A stretch of 64,000 nt of DNA from contig WLWT01000002.1 in assembly GCA_012103455.1 (NCBI GenBank), forward strand, positions 310,001 through 374,000. The letters run 5' to 3'. Below the pieces are notes generated by a model. It had not been told where the DNA came from. It ran no database searches and saw only the letters and a list, made by a program, of their open reading frames with translations. The stretch is from Gammaproteobacteria bacterium (GTDB lineage: Bacteria > Pseudomonadota > Gammaproteobacteria > HK1). Each line of letters opens with the position of its first letter. The first letter of the stretch is position 1. This document shows, in pieces, positions 1-9,171 of the stretch. Position numbers and translations under genes: made by a program.

Positions 1-889
1 TATAAGTAACCGCTTCATGCATCATCTTCCAAAGTCGTTCAATTGGATTTAAATTCGGTGAATAGGGCGGCAAATAGTGTAATTTAATGTTTGAGTCCTT
101 GGCATAAGACTGAACGTCTTTGCTCTTATGATAAGCCGCATTATCCCAAATTACATGAATTTCTTTCTCTGGTGCATGCCGTTTGCGTAGAGATTTTAGA
201 AAAGATTTAATGGTTTGCGCATTCACTCGCTCAACTTCAGTGTGGATTATTTTGTGACCCTCCAAAGATACAGCACCAATGAAATTCAATCGTGTTTGAC
301 GAGCCGTTGTGGCAATACTTTTTCGAGTGCCTCTTAAAATCCATCCATAAGCCAACCGCGTTTGATACTGCGGATGAAAACTGTCCGAGAAATAGATTAA
401 ACCCTTGTTTTTAGGGTCTTTCGAAAGATGTTCATAGTCTTTGACAAACGCTTTTTGCGCCTGTGCGTTTGCTTTCGCTGGAACTGCATCAGGCTTCTTA
501 TGGCAGAAATTATTGCGATGCAGCCATTTTGTCATGCCGCTTATACTGTAAAGCTTACCAACATTCAACTTCACATAAGTGCAAATGTCCTTAACATAAG
601 GATAAGTCATTCCTTCTAGGTGTTTAACGAGCTTTGCTGTTTCATTCTCGTCTCAATCACTTTTGCTGCCTCCGTTTTCGGGCTTCAGCTTAGCTTTAGA
701 AAAGTAATCATCGACATGGCGTCTAATAGTCTCATCATCTAAAAGCAAAATCCTGGAAATTTCTGAATAACTATAACCCTCATCAAAAGCTAAAACCGCT
801 TTTATACGGTCTCGAATACGCCCATCTCTCTCTTTACGATGAGATTTTATGAGTTCATCGCGCTCGCTCGGTGTTAAATGATTGTTCAT
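1..889 (-). pseudogene. IS630-family transposase with in-frame TGA (partial)
   Basis: Translation from ATG at 889 gives an N-terminal helix-turn-helix region (MNNHLTPSERDELIKSHRKE..., about 78 codons). A TGA at 653-655 follows, and the same frame continues with DENETAKLVKHLEGMTYPYV and the DDE catalytic domain to the window edge. Visible catalytic blocks are FSDSFHPQ (first Asp), VIWDNAAYH (second Asp) and NPIERLWKMMHE (Glu). Comparison with copy 2 shows no indel in this copy, so the only visible lesion is the TGA. Copy 2 carries the same TGA. The reading frame leaves the window at position 1. Confidence 0.8.
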
Positions 890-962
890 AAGCTTATTTT
901 GACCATAATCAGCTAGCTAATATAAGTATTCTAGATTCGCATGTTCAATGGCGATTGGTATA
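1..962 (-). mobile_element. IS630-family element, copy 1 (cut by window edge)
   Basis: The right end is at 962, where the sequence ends in GGTATA as it does at the right end of copy 2 (20494-21610). The two copies align almost base for base. The left end is outside the window. IS630/Tc1-type elements insert at TA, and the boundary here falls on TA. The DNA just outside (ggtcat) is the centre of a 140-bp repeat, so the element appears to have entered that repeat. Confidence 0.85.
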
Positions 963-968
963 GGTCAT

Positions 969-1109
969 CACTGCTGTCCCATAGAGCATACTAACTCTTT
1001 GAAATTCCTGGAAAAACTGTTTTATGTCTCAAACACGACGCCATAGTCAATTTTTTATGTAAATCAATGGGTTATACGCTGTGTTTAACTATTTTGTGGG
1101 ACAGCAGTG
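969..1109. mobile_element. 141-bp MITE derived from the IS4-family element
   Basis: Both ends carry CACTGCTGTCCCA in inverted orientation (969-981 and 1097-1109), identical to the ends of the full IS4-family element at 36649-37929. The 115-bp interior does not match that element and encodes no protein. The flanks ataggtcat (960-968) and ctaggtcat (1110-1118) form a 9-bp duplication with one mismatch. It is a non-autonomous element probably mobilised by the IS4-type transposase. Confidence 0.8.
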
Positions 1110-1183
1110 CTAGGTCATACATGAGGATCCGAGCACGGCGCTGACGCCGCCATCGCGGAAAAAGTGCATGCTCAGAGGGGCCC
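1110..1183 (-). mobile_element. 140-bp repeat family, half copy
   Basis: This is the half of the 140-bp repeat running from its centre to one terminus. It shares the block gaggatccgagcacggcg with copies at 16789, 32151 and 36574. Its end is decayed to ggggccc. The other half is missing here because the 141-bp MITE and IS630 copy 1 lie where it should begin. Confidence 0.75.
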
Positions 1184-1313
1184 TGAAGAAATGGTGACTT
1201 GCAAGGTAACCGTTGCATGACTGCGTTTGACTATGTCCGCACGGCTCATAATGGATATTCATCGCTTGATCAATGAGACCAGATTATAACTCGACTACCG
1301 ATAGATGAATACA

Positions 1314-1715
1314 TTATATTAAGAGCGCGCCCAGCTCACCATACTCAGTTTTGGGGATTGTCACTGCAGTGTTAATTGGAAACAGTATTGTATAATTTCC
1401 CTCAGTATTTCCGCCAGTAACTGTATCCCCACCAATTGTTCCGCCTGTTGTACACTCCGGACATGCCTGCTTAAGTTCGGAGAACAATGAGTAAATTTTT
1501 GCCCTGTCGTTTCCCGTATATTGTTTTGGCACTTGCAACTTCAAATTGGGAACGCTCATCTGAAAGCGTTTGAGATTAGACCCTTGTCCTATGGTTCCAA
1601 ACTCTACTTGCTGAAATTCCTGAAGCCGTAGCTGGGGAACTTGCTGCTCGAAATTTTGAGCAACCGCTACAGTTGTCAGAGCAAGCAAACCAATCATCAC
1701 TTTGAATTTTGCCAT
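1314..1715 (-). CDS. Small secreted protein of unknown function
   Basis: A 133-residue protein starts with a clear Sec-type signal peptide (MAKFKVMIGLLALTTVAVA, probable cleavage after AVA). The mature part is rich in Gln, Val and Leu, followed by a central CPEC pair and a Gly/Thr-rich stretch (TTGGTIGGDTVTGGNTEG). No membrane segment follows the signal. A weak ribosome site (ACAGGTAA) lies before the ATG. I do not recognise a family. It sits alone between mobile elements, so it may be cargo or a stranded native gene. The cysteine pair and Gly-rich linker suggest a small extracytoplasmic protein, nothing more specific. Confidence 0.55.
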   Translation of the reverse strand: MAKFKVMIGLLALTTVAVAQNFEQQVPQLRLQEFQQVEFGTIGQGSNLKRFQMSVPNLKLQVPKQYTGNDRAKIYSLFSELKQACPECTTGGTIGGDTVTGGNTEGNYTILFPINTAVTIPKTEYGELGALLI

Positions 1716-1764
1716 TGCAGTTACCTGTGAGATTTGAATAGAAGCCTAACAGTGTATTAGACGG

Positions 1765-2041
1765 CATTGCTGTCCCACAAACTTTTGAATGAGCTTAGAA
1801 TCAAAGACTATTCTGCCGCTAATTTGTTAGAATGGAGGTTCAGAATATCTTTCAATATCAACAGGATAATAGCCTTGAGTCACAGTAACAGCGTATTTTC
1901 ACAGCGACTGAAACTGATTTCTAGACATGAATTTGAAGCGCTTGCAAAAACTCATCATAAAGACCGTGTATTGAGGAAAATGTTACGCTGGTCACAGTTT
2001 GTGTCGTTGAGTTTTGTCCAACTCCGCCGGTCTCTGTAGTC
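1765..2041 (+). mobile_element. IS4-family element, 5' fragment
   Basis: About 277 bp match the left end of the intact element at 36649, including a slightly decayed terminal repeat (CATTGCTGTCCCA) and the first roughly 90 transposase codons (TTG start near 1875 in the same context). A one-base insertion (ctccgccgg against ctcgccgg) breaks the frame. Homology stops at 2041, where the IS3-family element begins, so that insertion probably truncated it. Confidence 0.8.
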
Positions 2042-2218
2042 CCTGTGTGTCAACCTGAAGCCAGACACTCGTGGTCTGGGATAACCTTTCTTCAGGGAGG
2101 TGGACACAGGAAGATTACCGATGCCAACGCCCACCAATGACGCTTTTCCCGAGACACAGGTTTTGCCCGGCCCGAGGCTTGAGAACGTTCACGACGCCCG
2201 TTTTCCACCGAGTCTAAG

Positions 2219-2446
2219 TTGCGGGTGATTGCCGCGGCCGAACAGTGCAAACACGGTGAACTCGGCGCGCTACTTCGCCGGGAGAAGCTGTACGACAACC
2301 CGCTTCAAACTTGGTGCAAACAACTGAGCGAAGGCGGCGAACAAGCACTCTCTAACAGTGCCCCGGGCCCGCGCGCGAAGTTGACACCCGAGCAACGAGC
2401 GCTGGAAAGTGACGCCGTGACAATGCCCGGCCGACGCGCCAATTAG
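2219..2446 (+). pseudogene. IS3-family OrfA remnant
   Basis: The translation RVIAAAEQCKHGELGALLRR followed by EKLYDNPLQTWCKQ resembles the N-terminal helix-turn-helix of IS3-type OrfA proteins, which carry GEIGALLRREGLYSS-like text. The usual leucine zipper is lost and the frame stops early at 2446. Confidence 0.6.
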
Positions 2447-2521
2447 AGATTGCCAACGGGTGCATGTCGCTGCAAAAAAAGCATCGCAGATGCTCGAACC
2501 AGTGAGCAGTGGGGACGAACA

Positions 2522-3615
2522 ATGAACGTCTTCATTGGCGAGCGACCGGCCAGTGTGCCCCTGCTAGCTGCGGGCCGGGCGCTAGGGCTCAATCGCTCCA
2601 GCGTCTATGCTAGGCGCCGCCGTGAGGCGGGCGGTGTTGAACTGCGACGCTCGCGTCAGGGCTAGGCGCAGCCTCGTGCCTTGTCAGCCGGTGAACGTCA
2701 GCGGGTGCACCCGGTCCTGACGAGCGATGAGTGTTGCAATCAACCGCCTGTGCAGGTCTATCACACGTTGTGAGAGCGCGGGATTGACCGGTGCCCGGTG
2801 AGCACCGTGCATCGCATCTTGCGCGAGTCCGGCGACAACGGGGAGCGGCGCCATCAACGCGGCGCACAACACCCTACGCCCCTTCCTCTGGTGGTCCAGG
2901 CACCCGATGAGGTTTGGACTTGGGACTACTCGAAACGACCGAGGGTCAGCCGTGGTGTCTGTTGGACGCTGTAGGTCGTGCTCGACCTGTTCTCGACGCT
3001 TTGTGCTGGCTTGGAGGGTCTCGGCCAAAGAGAGCAGCGCCTTGGCCCAACAGCGGATGCGCGAGGCCCCGGCCGAGCACCGTATTGATGCGCGACCGCT
3101 CACGATTCACCCAGACCGCGGCGCACCGATGACGGCCAATCGCTCCACCGGCCTGATGAGTGAGAATAGGTATAGTGCTCAGCCACAGCCGACCGCGGGT
3201 GAGCCACGATAACGCTCTCAGTGAAGCGCAGTTCAAGAGCGCAAACTATCAGCCCGACTAGCCGGGGCGATTCCAAAGGACTGCTCACGCTCGTCAAGGG
3301 TGTGAGTCCTACTTTGATGGGTACAACTTTGACCATCATCACGCCGGGCTTGCAGGCTTCACACCTGAGCAGGGGTTGACCGGCCGCTACCACGACGCCG
3401 TCGCCGATAAACAACGCGCCTTGGACGAACGCTATGCTCGCCCTCCACAGCGCTTCGTCAACGGTCAACCACGCTTCCCGTTGCCGCCAGCGCCGGTCGT
3501 CATCAACCCCGTCACACCAGAGCCGCTTGCCGCAGGCGCTCCCGAACTAGTCAACGTCCCAACCTTGCCCAGAGTCGTTGATGCCCTGGCCAAATGTGAG
3601 TTATCTCTAAACTAA
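2522..3615 (+). pseudogene. IS3-family OrfB (integrase-core) remnant, many lesions
   Basis: Fragments read in several frames: ALGLNRSSVYARRR near 2577, then EVWTWDY near 2910 (first Asp of the rve domain), then TIHPDRGAPMT near 3105 (second Asp), then YQPDYPGRF and an intact C-terminal piece from about 3376 to 3615 ending in KCELSLN. Order and content match the DDE integrase of IS3-type OrfB. Several stops and shifts separate the pieces, so it is inactive. Confidence 0.7.
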
Positions 3616-3642
3616 TTGTCCAAAACAGGTTGACACGTTCCG

Positions 3643-3710
3643 ATACACTGCGGTTCTGCGCGCGGTGCTTCCTTGCACTCACGAAAAAATTACTATTTTT
3701 AGAGGCGCCC
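3643..3710 (+). mobile_element. 140-bp repeat family, half copy
   Basis: The sequence runs from the repeat's centre (atacactgcgg) to a terminus ending agaggcgccc. The missing half would lie left of 3643, where the right end of the IS3 element is only 8 bp away. The breakpoint is again at the centre of the repeat. Confidence 0.75.
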
Positions 3711-3719
3711 ACAAAATGG

Positions 3720-4018
3720 ACGCGCCGTTCCTCGCGCCGCAGAGCTTCCTGTCAAAGAAGCTATCGACTTAGGTAAAATCGACTTAGGCAAAGCGGTGCC
3801 GGTTATCCATAATCATTTTGAGCAGTTTAAAGTTCAACCGGGTTTTGAGAAGCTAGCTGCTTTGAAAACTATGCTCGCCGAAGGGCGCGCCGGCTTGGCT
3901 CGATTCCCTGAGCTGGCCGGCTCTCGAGGAGCAGCAATTCATCGGCAGGTTAGCCGCGTTGTTTTAAATGCCAAAGGCGAAGCTTTCGGCGTCCCCTCAA
4001 AAACAGCACTTAAGTCAC
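3720..4018 (+). other. Unrecognised coding remnant
   Basis: An open frame without a credible start runs in here (AIDLGKIDLGKAVPVIHNHF, then EQFKVQPGFEKLAALK). It reads like real protein sequence up to about VPSKTALK near 4010. It then continues only as a shadow of the next gene. I do not recognise the family. It looks like the tail of a gene whose front was removed by the neighbouring repeat and IS3 element. Confidence 0.35.
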
Positions 4019-4951
4019 ATGGACACCATAACTATGACAGACATATACCGTTTCCCGAATGCCATCGTCTCCACACAATGGCTGCAAGCCCATCTGGACG
4101 ATGCCGAGCTTCGCATCTTCGATTGCACCACCTATCTCGAGCCACCCGTCGAGGGCGTGGATGCGCCTTACACGGTGCGCAGTGGTCTCGCGGACTATCA
4201 GTTGGGACACATTCCCGGTGCCGGTTTTCTCGATCTGCAACAAGAGTTGTCCGATTTATCCAGCCCGGCGCATTTGCGCTTTACCATGCCCGCTCCTGAA
4301 GTCTTGGGCGTTTCGTTGGCACAGCGGGGCGTCTTTGATAATGCGAATGTGGTGCTCTACAGCCGTGGCACTATTCAGTGGGCGACGCGGGTATGGTGGA
4401 TGCTCCGCGCCATCGGCTTTGACAAAGCCGGCATTTTGGACGGTGGTTTTGATAAATGGGCCAGTGAAGGCAGGCCCATTTCGACCGAACCGTGTCGCTA
4501 TCCCAGCACAACCTTGAGTGTGTCCCCGCGCCCGGAATTGTTCGCCGCGAAGGACGAGGTGCGGGCGGCCATGGAAGCCGGCGCCGGGTGCACTATCAAT
4601 GCTTTGTCGCCTGCGCTCCATAGCGGTGAGGATGCACGTTACGGCCGCCCGGGCCGTATTCCGGGCAGTGTGAATTTGCCGGCCACGAAACTATTGAACC
4701 GTGAAGATAAGACCCTGGTGCCGGCCAGTGTTGCCGCGCAACACTTACGCGCCATAGGCGCTGATCGCTGCGAACGCTCCGGGGCCGAACACTCTGGCGC
4801 CGAACGCTACATCGTGTACTGTGGCGGCGGGATCGCGGCCACCCTGGATGCGTTTATAATGATTCAGCTCGGCTATGAAAACGTTGCTGTCTACGACGCT
4901 TCCATGAGCGAGTGGGCGCGCGATGAATCCTTACCTATCGCTACGGGATAA
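4019..4951 (+). CDS. Two-domain sulfurtransferase (rhodanese / mercaptopyruvate type)
   Basis: The 310-residue protein has two rhodanese folds. The N-terminal inactive domain includes FDCTTYLEPPVEG..., GHIPGAGFLDLQQ and LYSRGTIQWATRVWWMLRA. The C-terminal active domain includes GRIPGSVNLPA and the catalytic loop YCGGGIAAT with Cys at about residue 268. Such enzymes move sulfane sulfur from thiosulfate or 3-mercaptopyruvate to a thiophilic acceptor. The CGGGIAAT loop differs from the CG(S/T)GVTA loop of classic TST/MPST, so the substrate is uncertain. ATGs at 3968, 4019 and 4034 are possible; 3968 lies in the upstream remnant and no start has a strong ribosome site. The choline-sulfatase gene follows 67 bp downstream on the same strand. 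Confidence 0.8.
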   Translation: MDTITMTDIYRFPNAIVSTQWLQAHLDDAELRIFDCTTYLEPPVEGVDAPYTVRSGLADYQLGHIPGAGFLDLQQELSDLSSPAHLRFTMPAPEVLGVSLAQRGVFDNANVVLYSRGTIQWATRVWWMLRAIGFDKAGILDGGFDKWASEGRPISTEPCRYPSTTLSVSPRPELFAAKDEVRAAMEAGAGCTINALSPALHSGEDARYGRPGRIPGSVNLPATKLLNREDKTLVPASVAAQHLRAIGADRCERSGAEHSGAERYIVYCGGGIAATLDAFIMIQLGYENVAVYDASMSEWARDESLPIATG

Positions 4952-5018
4952 AGTATCGGGGTAACGCGGCACCGGCAGAGGGTTATGGTGCCGGATCCCC
5001 CCTACAGGAGATTTTTCG

Positions 5019-6545
5019 ATGACCGCTATTACATCCGGTATCCGGCCTAACATCCTGCTCATCATGGCCGATCAGTTGGCGCCGCAGTTTTTGCCCTGCT
5101 ACGGCCACCGCGTGGTCCAGGCGCCCTCGATCGCAAGCCTTGCCGAGAATGGTGTGGTGTTCGACGCCGCTTATACCAATTCGCCCCTGTGCGCGCCCTC
5201 GCGTTTTGTCATGATGAGCGGGCGCTTGCCCTCCAGGATCGCTGCGTGGGATAACGCCGTTGAATTCAGCTCCGAGATCCCAACCTTCGCCCACTATTTA
5301 CATGATGCGGGCTATCACACCTGTCTTAGCGGCAAAATGCATTTTGTCGGGCCGGATCAGTTACACGGTTTTTCCGAGCGGTTGACGACGGATGTTTATC
5401 TGTCCGATTTTCACTGGCATCCCAGGTGGGATCTGCCGGGAGAAAGATTGGATTGGTATCACAATATGGAGGTGGTGACTCGGGCCGGTGTTTGTGCCCG
5501 CTCCATGTACCTCGACTATGACGATGAGGTTATCTTCAAAGCAAAACGGTTCTTGTTTGACAAAGTCCGCTCGAACGATGTCCGCCCGTTCCTGTTAACG
5601 GTATCGATGATCCAGCCTCACGACCCTTATCTTTGCCGGCAGGAGCACTGGCAGCGGTACCGCGAAGAAGATATCGATCTGCCCCAGGTCCCTTTGGGTA
5701 GTGTCGATATGCACGCTCATGATGCCCGCCTGCGCCATAGCTACGGCGCGGATGAGGTGGATCTGGATGACAATACCATCGCCCGGGCGCGCCGCGCTTA
5801 TTATGGCAGCATCAGTGATATTGATGACAAAGTGGCTGATCTATTGCAGGCGCTCACGGAGGCGGGCTATAGCGAAAACACTATTGTCGTGGTGACGGCG
5901 GATCACGGTGACATGCTGGGGGAGCGCGGCCTGTGGTTCAAGATGAGCTATCACGAGCATTCGGCGCGGGTGCCGCTGATCGTCCACGCGCCGAAGATAT
6001 TTCGCAGTCGCCGTATCGATCAAGCTGTCTCGCTCGTGGATCTCTTGCCAACCTTGGTCGAGATTTCCCGCGATGGCCGTGACGGTGATTACGCAACTGC
6101 TATAGAAGGGCGCTCTTTGGTGACGCACCTGTCCGGCGGCGATGGCCATGATGATGTGATAGGCGAATACTTTGCCGAGGGCGTCAATGGGCCGATGTTC
6201 ATGCTACGGCGGGAGGGCCTTAAATTTATTGCGGTTTCAGGCGAGCCATCACGTTTGTACGATCTCAAAGCCGATCCGCTGGAGTGTGTTAACTTGGCTG
6301 ATGATCCGGCCTGGGCGCAGCAGGTGGCCGGATTCGTCCGAGAACTGGAAGATGCCTACGATGTGCAGGCGTTATCCGCCAGGGTGCAGGAGAGTCAGCA
6401 GCGTAGACGGTTTTTGGCCCGGGTGATGCGTGATCAAAACCTCAGTTGGGACTTCGTGCCGGTAGAAGATGCTGCGCATAGTTATATACGCAGTAGCGTG
6501 CCCATTTATGCGCTTGAAAAGCGGGCGCGTTTTCCTTCCCTTTGA
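5019..6545 (+). CDS. betC: Choline-sulfatase (type I sulfatase)
   Basis: The 508-residue protein matches the alkaline-phosphatase-like sulfatases. PNILLIMADQ near the N-terminus supplies metal ligands. SPLCAPSRFVMMSG holds the CxPSR motif whose Cys58 is converted to formylglycine. HDPY, TADHGDMLGERGLWFKMSYHEHSARVP and the C-terminal SVPIYALEKRARFP block fit the choline-sulfatase subgroup. Choline-sulfatase splits choline-O-sulfate into choline and sulfate, feeding glycine-betaine synthesis or catabolism. A good ribosome site (AGGAG) lies 8 bases before the ATG. No betA, betB or betI is in the window. A separate sulfatase-maturase, as needed in some bacteria, is not seen either. Confidence 0.85.
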   Translation: MTAITSGIRPNILLIMADQLAPQFLPCYGHRVVQAPSIASLAENGVVFDAAYTNSPLCAPSRFVMMSGRLPSRIAAWDNAVEFSSEIPTFAHYLHDAGYHTCLSGKMHFVGPDQLHGFSERLTTDVYLSDFHWHPRWDLPGERLDWYHNMEVVTRAGVCARSMYLDYDDEVIFKAKRFLFDKVRSNDVRPFLLTVSMIQPHDPYLCRQEHWQRYREEDIDLPQVPLGSVDMHAHDARLRHSYGADEVDLDDNTIARARRAYYGSISDIDDKVADLLQALTEAGYSENTIVVVTADHGDMLGERGLWFKMSYHEHSARVPLIVHAPKIFRSRRIDQAVSLVDLLPTLVEISRDGRDGDYATAIEGRSLVTHLSGGDGHDDVIGEYFAEGVNGPMFMLRREGLKFIAVSGEPSRLYDLKADPLECVNLADDPAWAQQVAGFVRELEDAYDVQALSARVQESQQRRRFLARVMRDQNLSWDFVPVEDAAHSYIRSSVPIYALEKRARFPSL

Positions 6546-6627
6546 AATCTGTAAAGCGGAAATCTGTAAATCGGGAAGGCTTGCGGGTGCGGCGGCATGG
6601 ATTAGCCGCCTCCACGCTGTGGCCCGG

Positions 6628-7113
6628 TTATGTCTTGGGCCGGCGTTCATAGACGAGTAAGGCGGTCGTCTCCAACATGAGCAAGCGGTCCTGATTGTGT
6701 CCCGTGGTTTTGAAGGTGACGATGCCCCGGTCGCGTTTGCTGCGAGACTCGCGTTTGTCTGTGCATTCTTTATGAAAGCTAATGATGTCTCCGGCGCGTG
6801 CGGGATTGGGAAATTTTATCGATTTTAATTCGGCTGCGACCCCATTGCGCAAGCCGAATTTGGCTGACGCCAATTGATCGAGGTATCTGCACTTGGCGAG
6901 CGTCAGTAGTCCGCTCGCTATGATTTCTCCAAAAGGACCGGTGCGAGACCATTGCTCATCGATGTGAAACGGTTCGGGATCATAGCGCCGCGCAAAATCA
7001 ATCATCTCGTCCAATTCATACACGGCCTCACCGATGTCCCAGATCATCCCAATGCGCAGATCTTCGAAATAGATATTCTTCGCGCTGGCCTCATTTGACA
7101 TAGGATCGTTCAT
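6628..7113 (-). CDS. MaoC-like hot-dog hydratase
   Basis: A 161-residue single hot-dog domain. IYFEDLRIGM near residue 14, YDPEPFHIDEQWSRTGPFGE (hydratase-2-like D/H motif) and GEIIASGLLTLA are the hallmark blocks of MaoC-type enoyl-CoA hydratases. Such enzymes hydrate trans-2-enoyl-CoA or related thioesters. The substrate cannot be read from sequence. It is transcribed toward the sulfatase gene (convergent). Start may be at 7113 or the second Met at 7101. Confidence 0.75.
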   Translation of the reverse strand: MNDPMSNEASAKNIYFEDLRIGMIWDIGEAVYELDEMIDFARRYDPEPFHIDEQWSRTGPFGEIIASGLLTLAKCRYLDQLASAKFGLRNGVAAELKSIKFPNPARAGDIISFHKECTDKRESRSKRDRGIVTFKTTGHNQDRLLMLETTALLVYERRPKT

Positions 7114-7448
7114 CGCAATAAAAACTTCTTGACCGCGTTGATTGGCGCGCCGTTTTCAAGCCGGGGGCAATGGCCGGCATAAGGGACTTGAAATGCTTCT
7201 GGGTTGCCGGGCTCATCCTATTGCCTGTGGGCAACCTGATGAAATCGGCCATGACCTAAGTGCAGAGCACTGTCTCTTGCCCAAATGTCATAGCTATAGC
7301 GCCTTGGAATTGGCCAACGACCCATCATAACAGCCCGCTGCCGGTGAGAATGGAGCCAGGAGAGATGGAGCCAGGAGAGATGGAGTATCCACGGCCAGTG
7401 GGGTACGCTCGGCATACACGTGTATTTGCCGGATGAAGAGGACGTGGT
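7114..7448. other. Intergenic region with short direct repeat
   Basis: No gene is supported between the MaoC-like gene and the divergent monooxygenase gene. The only structure seen is a 15-bp direct repeat, ggagccaggagagat, in two adjacent copies at about 7352-7381. The region should hold promoters for both divergent genes, but no convincing -35/-10 pair stands out. Confidence 0.4.
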
Positions 7449-9161
7449 ATGCGGCCTGCGGGGCGTGCGCAGTACCAATCACTTTACTTCGACTACCCTA
7501 GCTACGATTTCGTGCGTCCGCCGCAAATGGATGGCGCTAGCGAAGGACCACCCGTGGCCATCGTCGGGGCGGGGCCGGTGGGGTTGGTGGCCGCCCTCGA
7601 GCTGGCGCGGTATGCAATACCGAGTGTGGTGCTCGATGAGAAGCACACGGTGAACGATGGTTCACGCGCGGTTTGCTTGGCGAGGCATAGCATGGAGCAA
7701 CTCCAGCAGCTAGGGATCGCTGATACTTTCACCAGCAAAGCGCTCGGGTGGACCCATGGTAGTAGCTATTTTCGCGGACAATGCGTTTACCGCTTGGAGA
7801 TGCCGCATTCCGGGCATGAGCGCTTTTTACCCATGTACAACCTACAGCAACAGTACATGGAGCAATATCTAGCTGACGCGGCTAGGCAGCACCCGCTCAT
7901 TGATGTGCGCTTTGCCAGCCGGGTCGTGGACATCGTGTCAGATGACGAGAGCGTGGGACTGACTGTTGCCACGCCTGCAGGCAGCTACCCACTGCATACC
8001 ACTTATTGCTTGGCCGCGGACGGCGCCCACAGCACCGTTAGGCGCCGCGCCGGTTTGCCGCTTAAGGGGGATGCTTACGAGGGACGGTATGTTATTGCGG
8101 ATATTCAACTACGGTCGGATTTTCCCACTGAGCGCCGGGCATTTTTCGATCCGCCGGCCAATCCCGGTGCCACTCTACTCATGCACAAGCAGCCCGATGA
8201 TATCTGGCGCGTTGATTGGCAACTGAGACCCGGTGAAGATGAGACCGCCGCTCTGGAAGAAACAGCGCTGCGGCGAAAAATCGGGGCGATTCTCGCAATG
8301 GTGGGCGAGGATGGTCCCTGGGAGCTTGAGTGGTGGAGTATCTATAGGGCGTTTACGCTGTGTTTGGACGATTACCGCCACGGCGGTATTTTTTTTCTTG
8401 GGGATGCGGCGCACTTGGTGCCTATTTTCGGGGTGCGGGGATTGAACAGCGGTCTTGCGGATGCAGGCAATATCGCTTGGAAGTTAGCCGCGGTCCTAAA
8501 TGGTTCGGCACCGGCGCAATTACTGGATAGCTATACACCGGAGCGGCGCGGGGCGACGATGGATGTGTTTGCCAATGCGCGCAAGAGCACGCAATTTATG
8601 ACACCGCCTACGGTGGGATACCAACTGATGCGCGATGCGGTGTTATCTCTTTCTTTGCGCTATGCGTTCGCGCGTCCCTTTCTGAACCCCCGTCAATCCG
8701 CGCCTTATAACTATGACCAGAGTGCGTTGACCAGTTTTCTTGGCCGGGATAAGGCATTCACAGCGGGACCGGCAGCGGGCGCGCCGCTCATTGATCATCG
8801 CCTGGCGGACGGTAGTTTTTTGCTGGACTATCTACCGAATGGCTTTTTTGTCCTGGCGTTTTGCCGCGACCGGAGCGCTATAGCCGAGTGGAAGGGGCTA
8901 CCGGGAAAGATATCTAGCGCACTTGCGAGCGCTCACCCTCTTACTGTGCTCATCGTATGTGCGAAGAGCCGTGCACCCAATTCGGACATGGTGTTGAATG
9001 ATGCCGATGGAGGGTGCCATCACCGTTATGGGGCGGGCGATGGCAGCTGTTATCTGGTGCGCCCCGATCGGCACGTGGCGGCGCGTTGGCAAAGTTTGAA
9101 TTTAGCGGAATTGCGCAGCGCTTTTCAGTGGGCGCTGTCGATTCAAGGAACTTTGCGATGA
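7449..9161 (+). CDS. FAD-dependent aromatic-ring monooxygenase (MhpA-like)
   Basis: The 570-residue flavoprotein belongs to the FAD_binding_3 group. VAIVGAGPVGLVAALELARY (about residues 36-55) is the Rossmann GxGxxG dinucleotide motif. ADGAHSTVRRRAG is the DG motif, and GDAAHLVPIFGVRGLNSGLAD is the second FAD motif. A thioredoxin-like C-terminal domain is typical of this size class. The closest familiar family is 3-(3-hydroxyphenyl)propionate hydroxylase and related phenol hydroxylases, which use NAD(P)H and O2. AGAGGA lies 7 bases before the ATG. The DUF2783 gene begins 10 bp after its stop, a pairing common for this group. Confidence 0.8.
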   Translation: MRPAGRAQYQSLYFDYPSYDFVRPPQMDGASEGPPVAIVGAGPVGLVAALELARYAIPSVVLDEKHTVNDGSRAVCLARHSMEQLQQLGIADTFTSKALGWTHGSSYFRGQCVYRLEMPHSGHERFLPMYNLQQQYMEQYLADAARQHPLIDVRFASRVVDIVSDDESVGLTVATPAGSYPLHTTYCLAADGAHSTVRRRAGLPLKGDAYEGRYVIADIQLRSDFPTERRAFFDPPANPGATLLMHKQPDDIWRVDWQLRPGEDETAALEETALRRKIGAILAMVGEDGPWELEWWSIYRAFTLCLDDYRHGGIFFLGDAAHLVPIFGVRGLNSGLADAGNIAWKLAAVLNGSAPAQLLDSYTPERRGATMDVFANARKSTQFMTPPTVGYQLMRDAVLSLSLRYAFARPFLNPRQSAPYNYDQSALTSFLGRDKAFTAGPAAGAPLIDHRLADGSFLLDYLPNGFFVLAFCRDRSAIAEWKGLPGKISSALASAHPLTVLIVCAKSRAPNSDMVLNDADGGCHHRYGAGDGSCYLVRPDRHVAARWQSLNLAELRSAFQWALSIQGTLR

Positions 9162-9171
9162 GAACTCTGCG

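Larger units (their letters stand above)
2048..3635 (+). mobile_element. Degenerate IS3-family element
   Basis: Both ends show TGTCAACCTG in inverted orientation (2048-2057 and 3626-3635), enclosing decayed orfA and orfB reading frames. Size (about 1.6 kb) and two-gene layout fit IS3-family elements. No flanking duplication is visible, in keeping with old age. Confidence 0.65.

Noticed and set aside
428..619. Plus-strand open frame repeated at 21075-21266
   Set aside because: It is antisense to the IS630 transposase in both copies and has no independent support.
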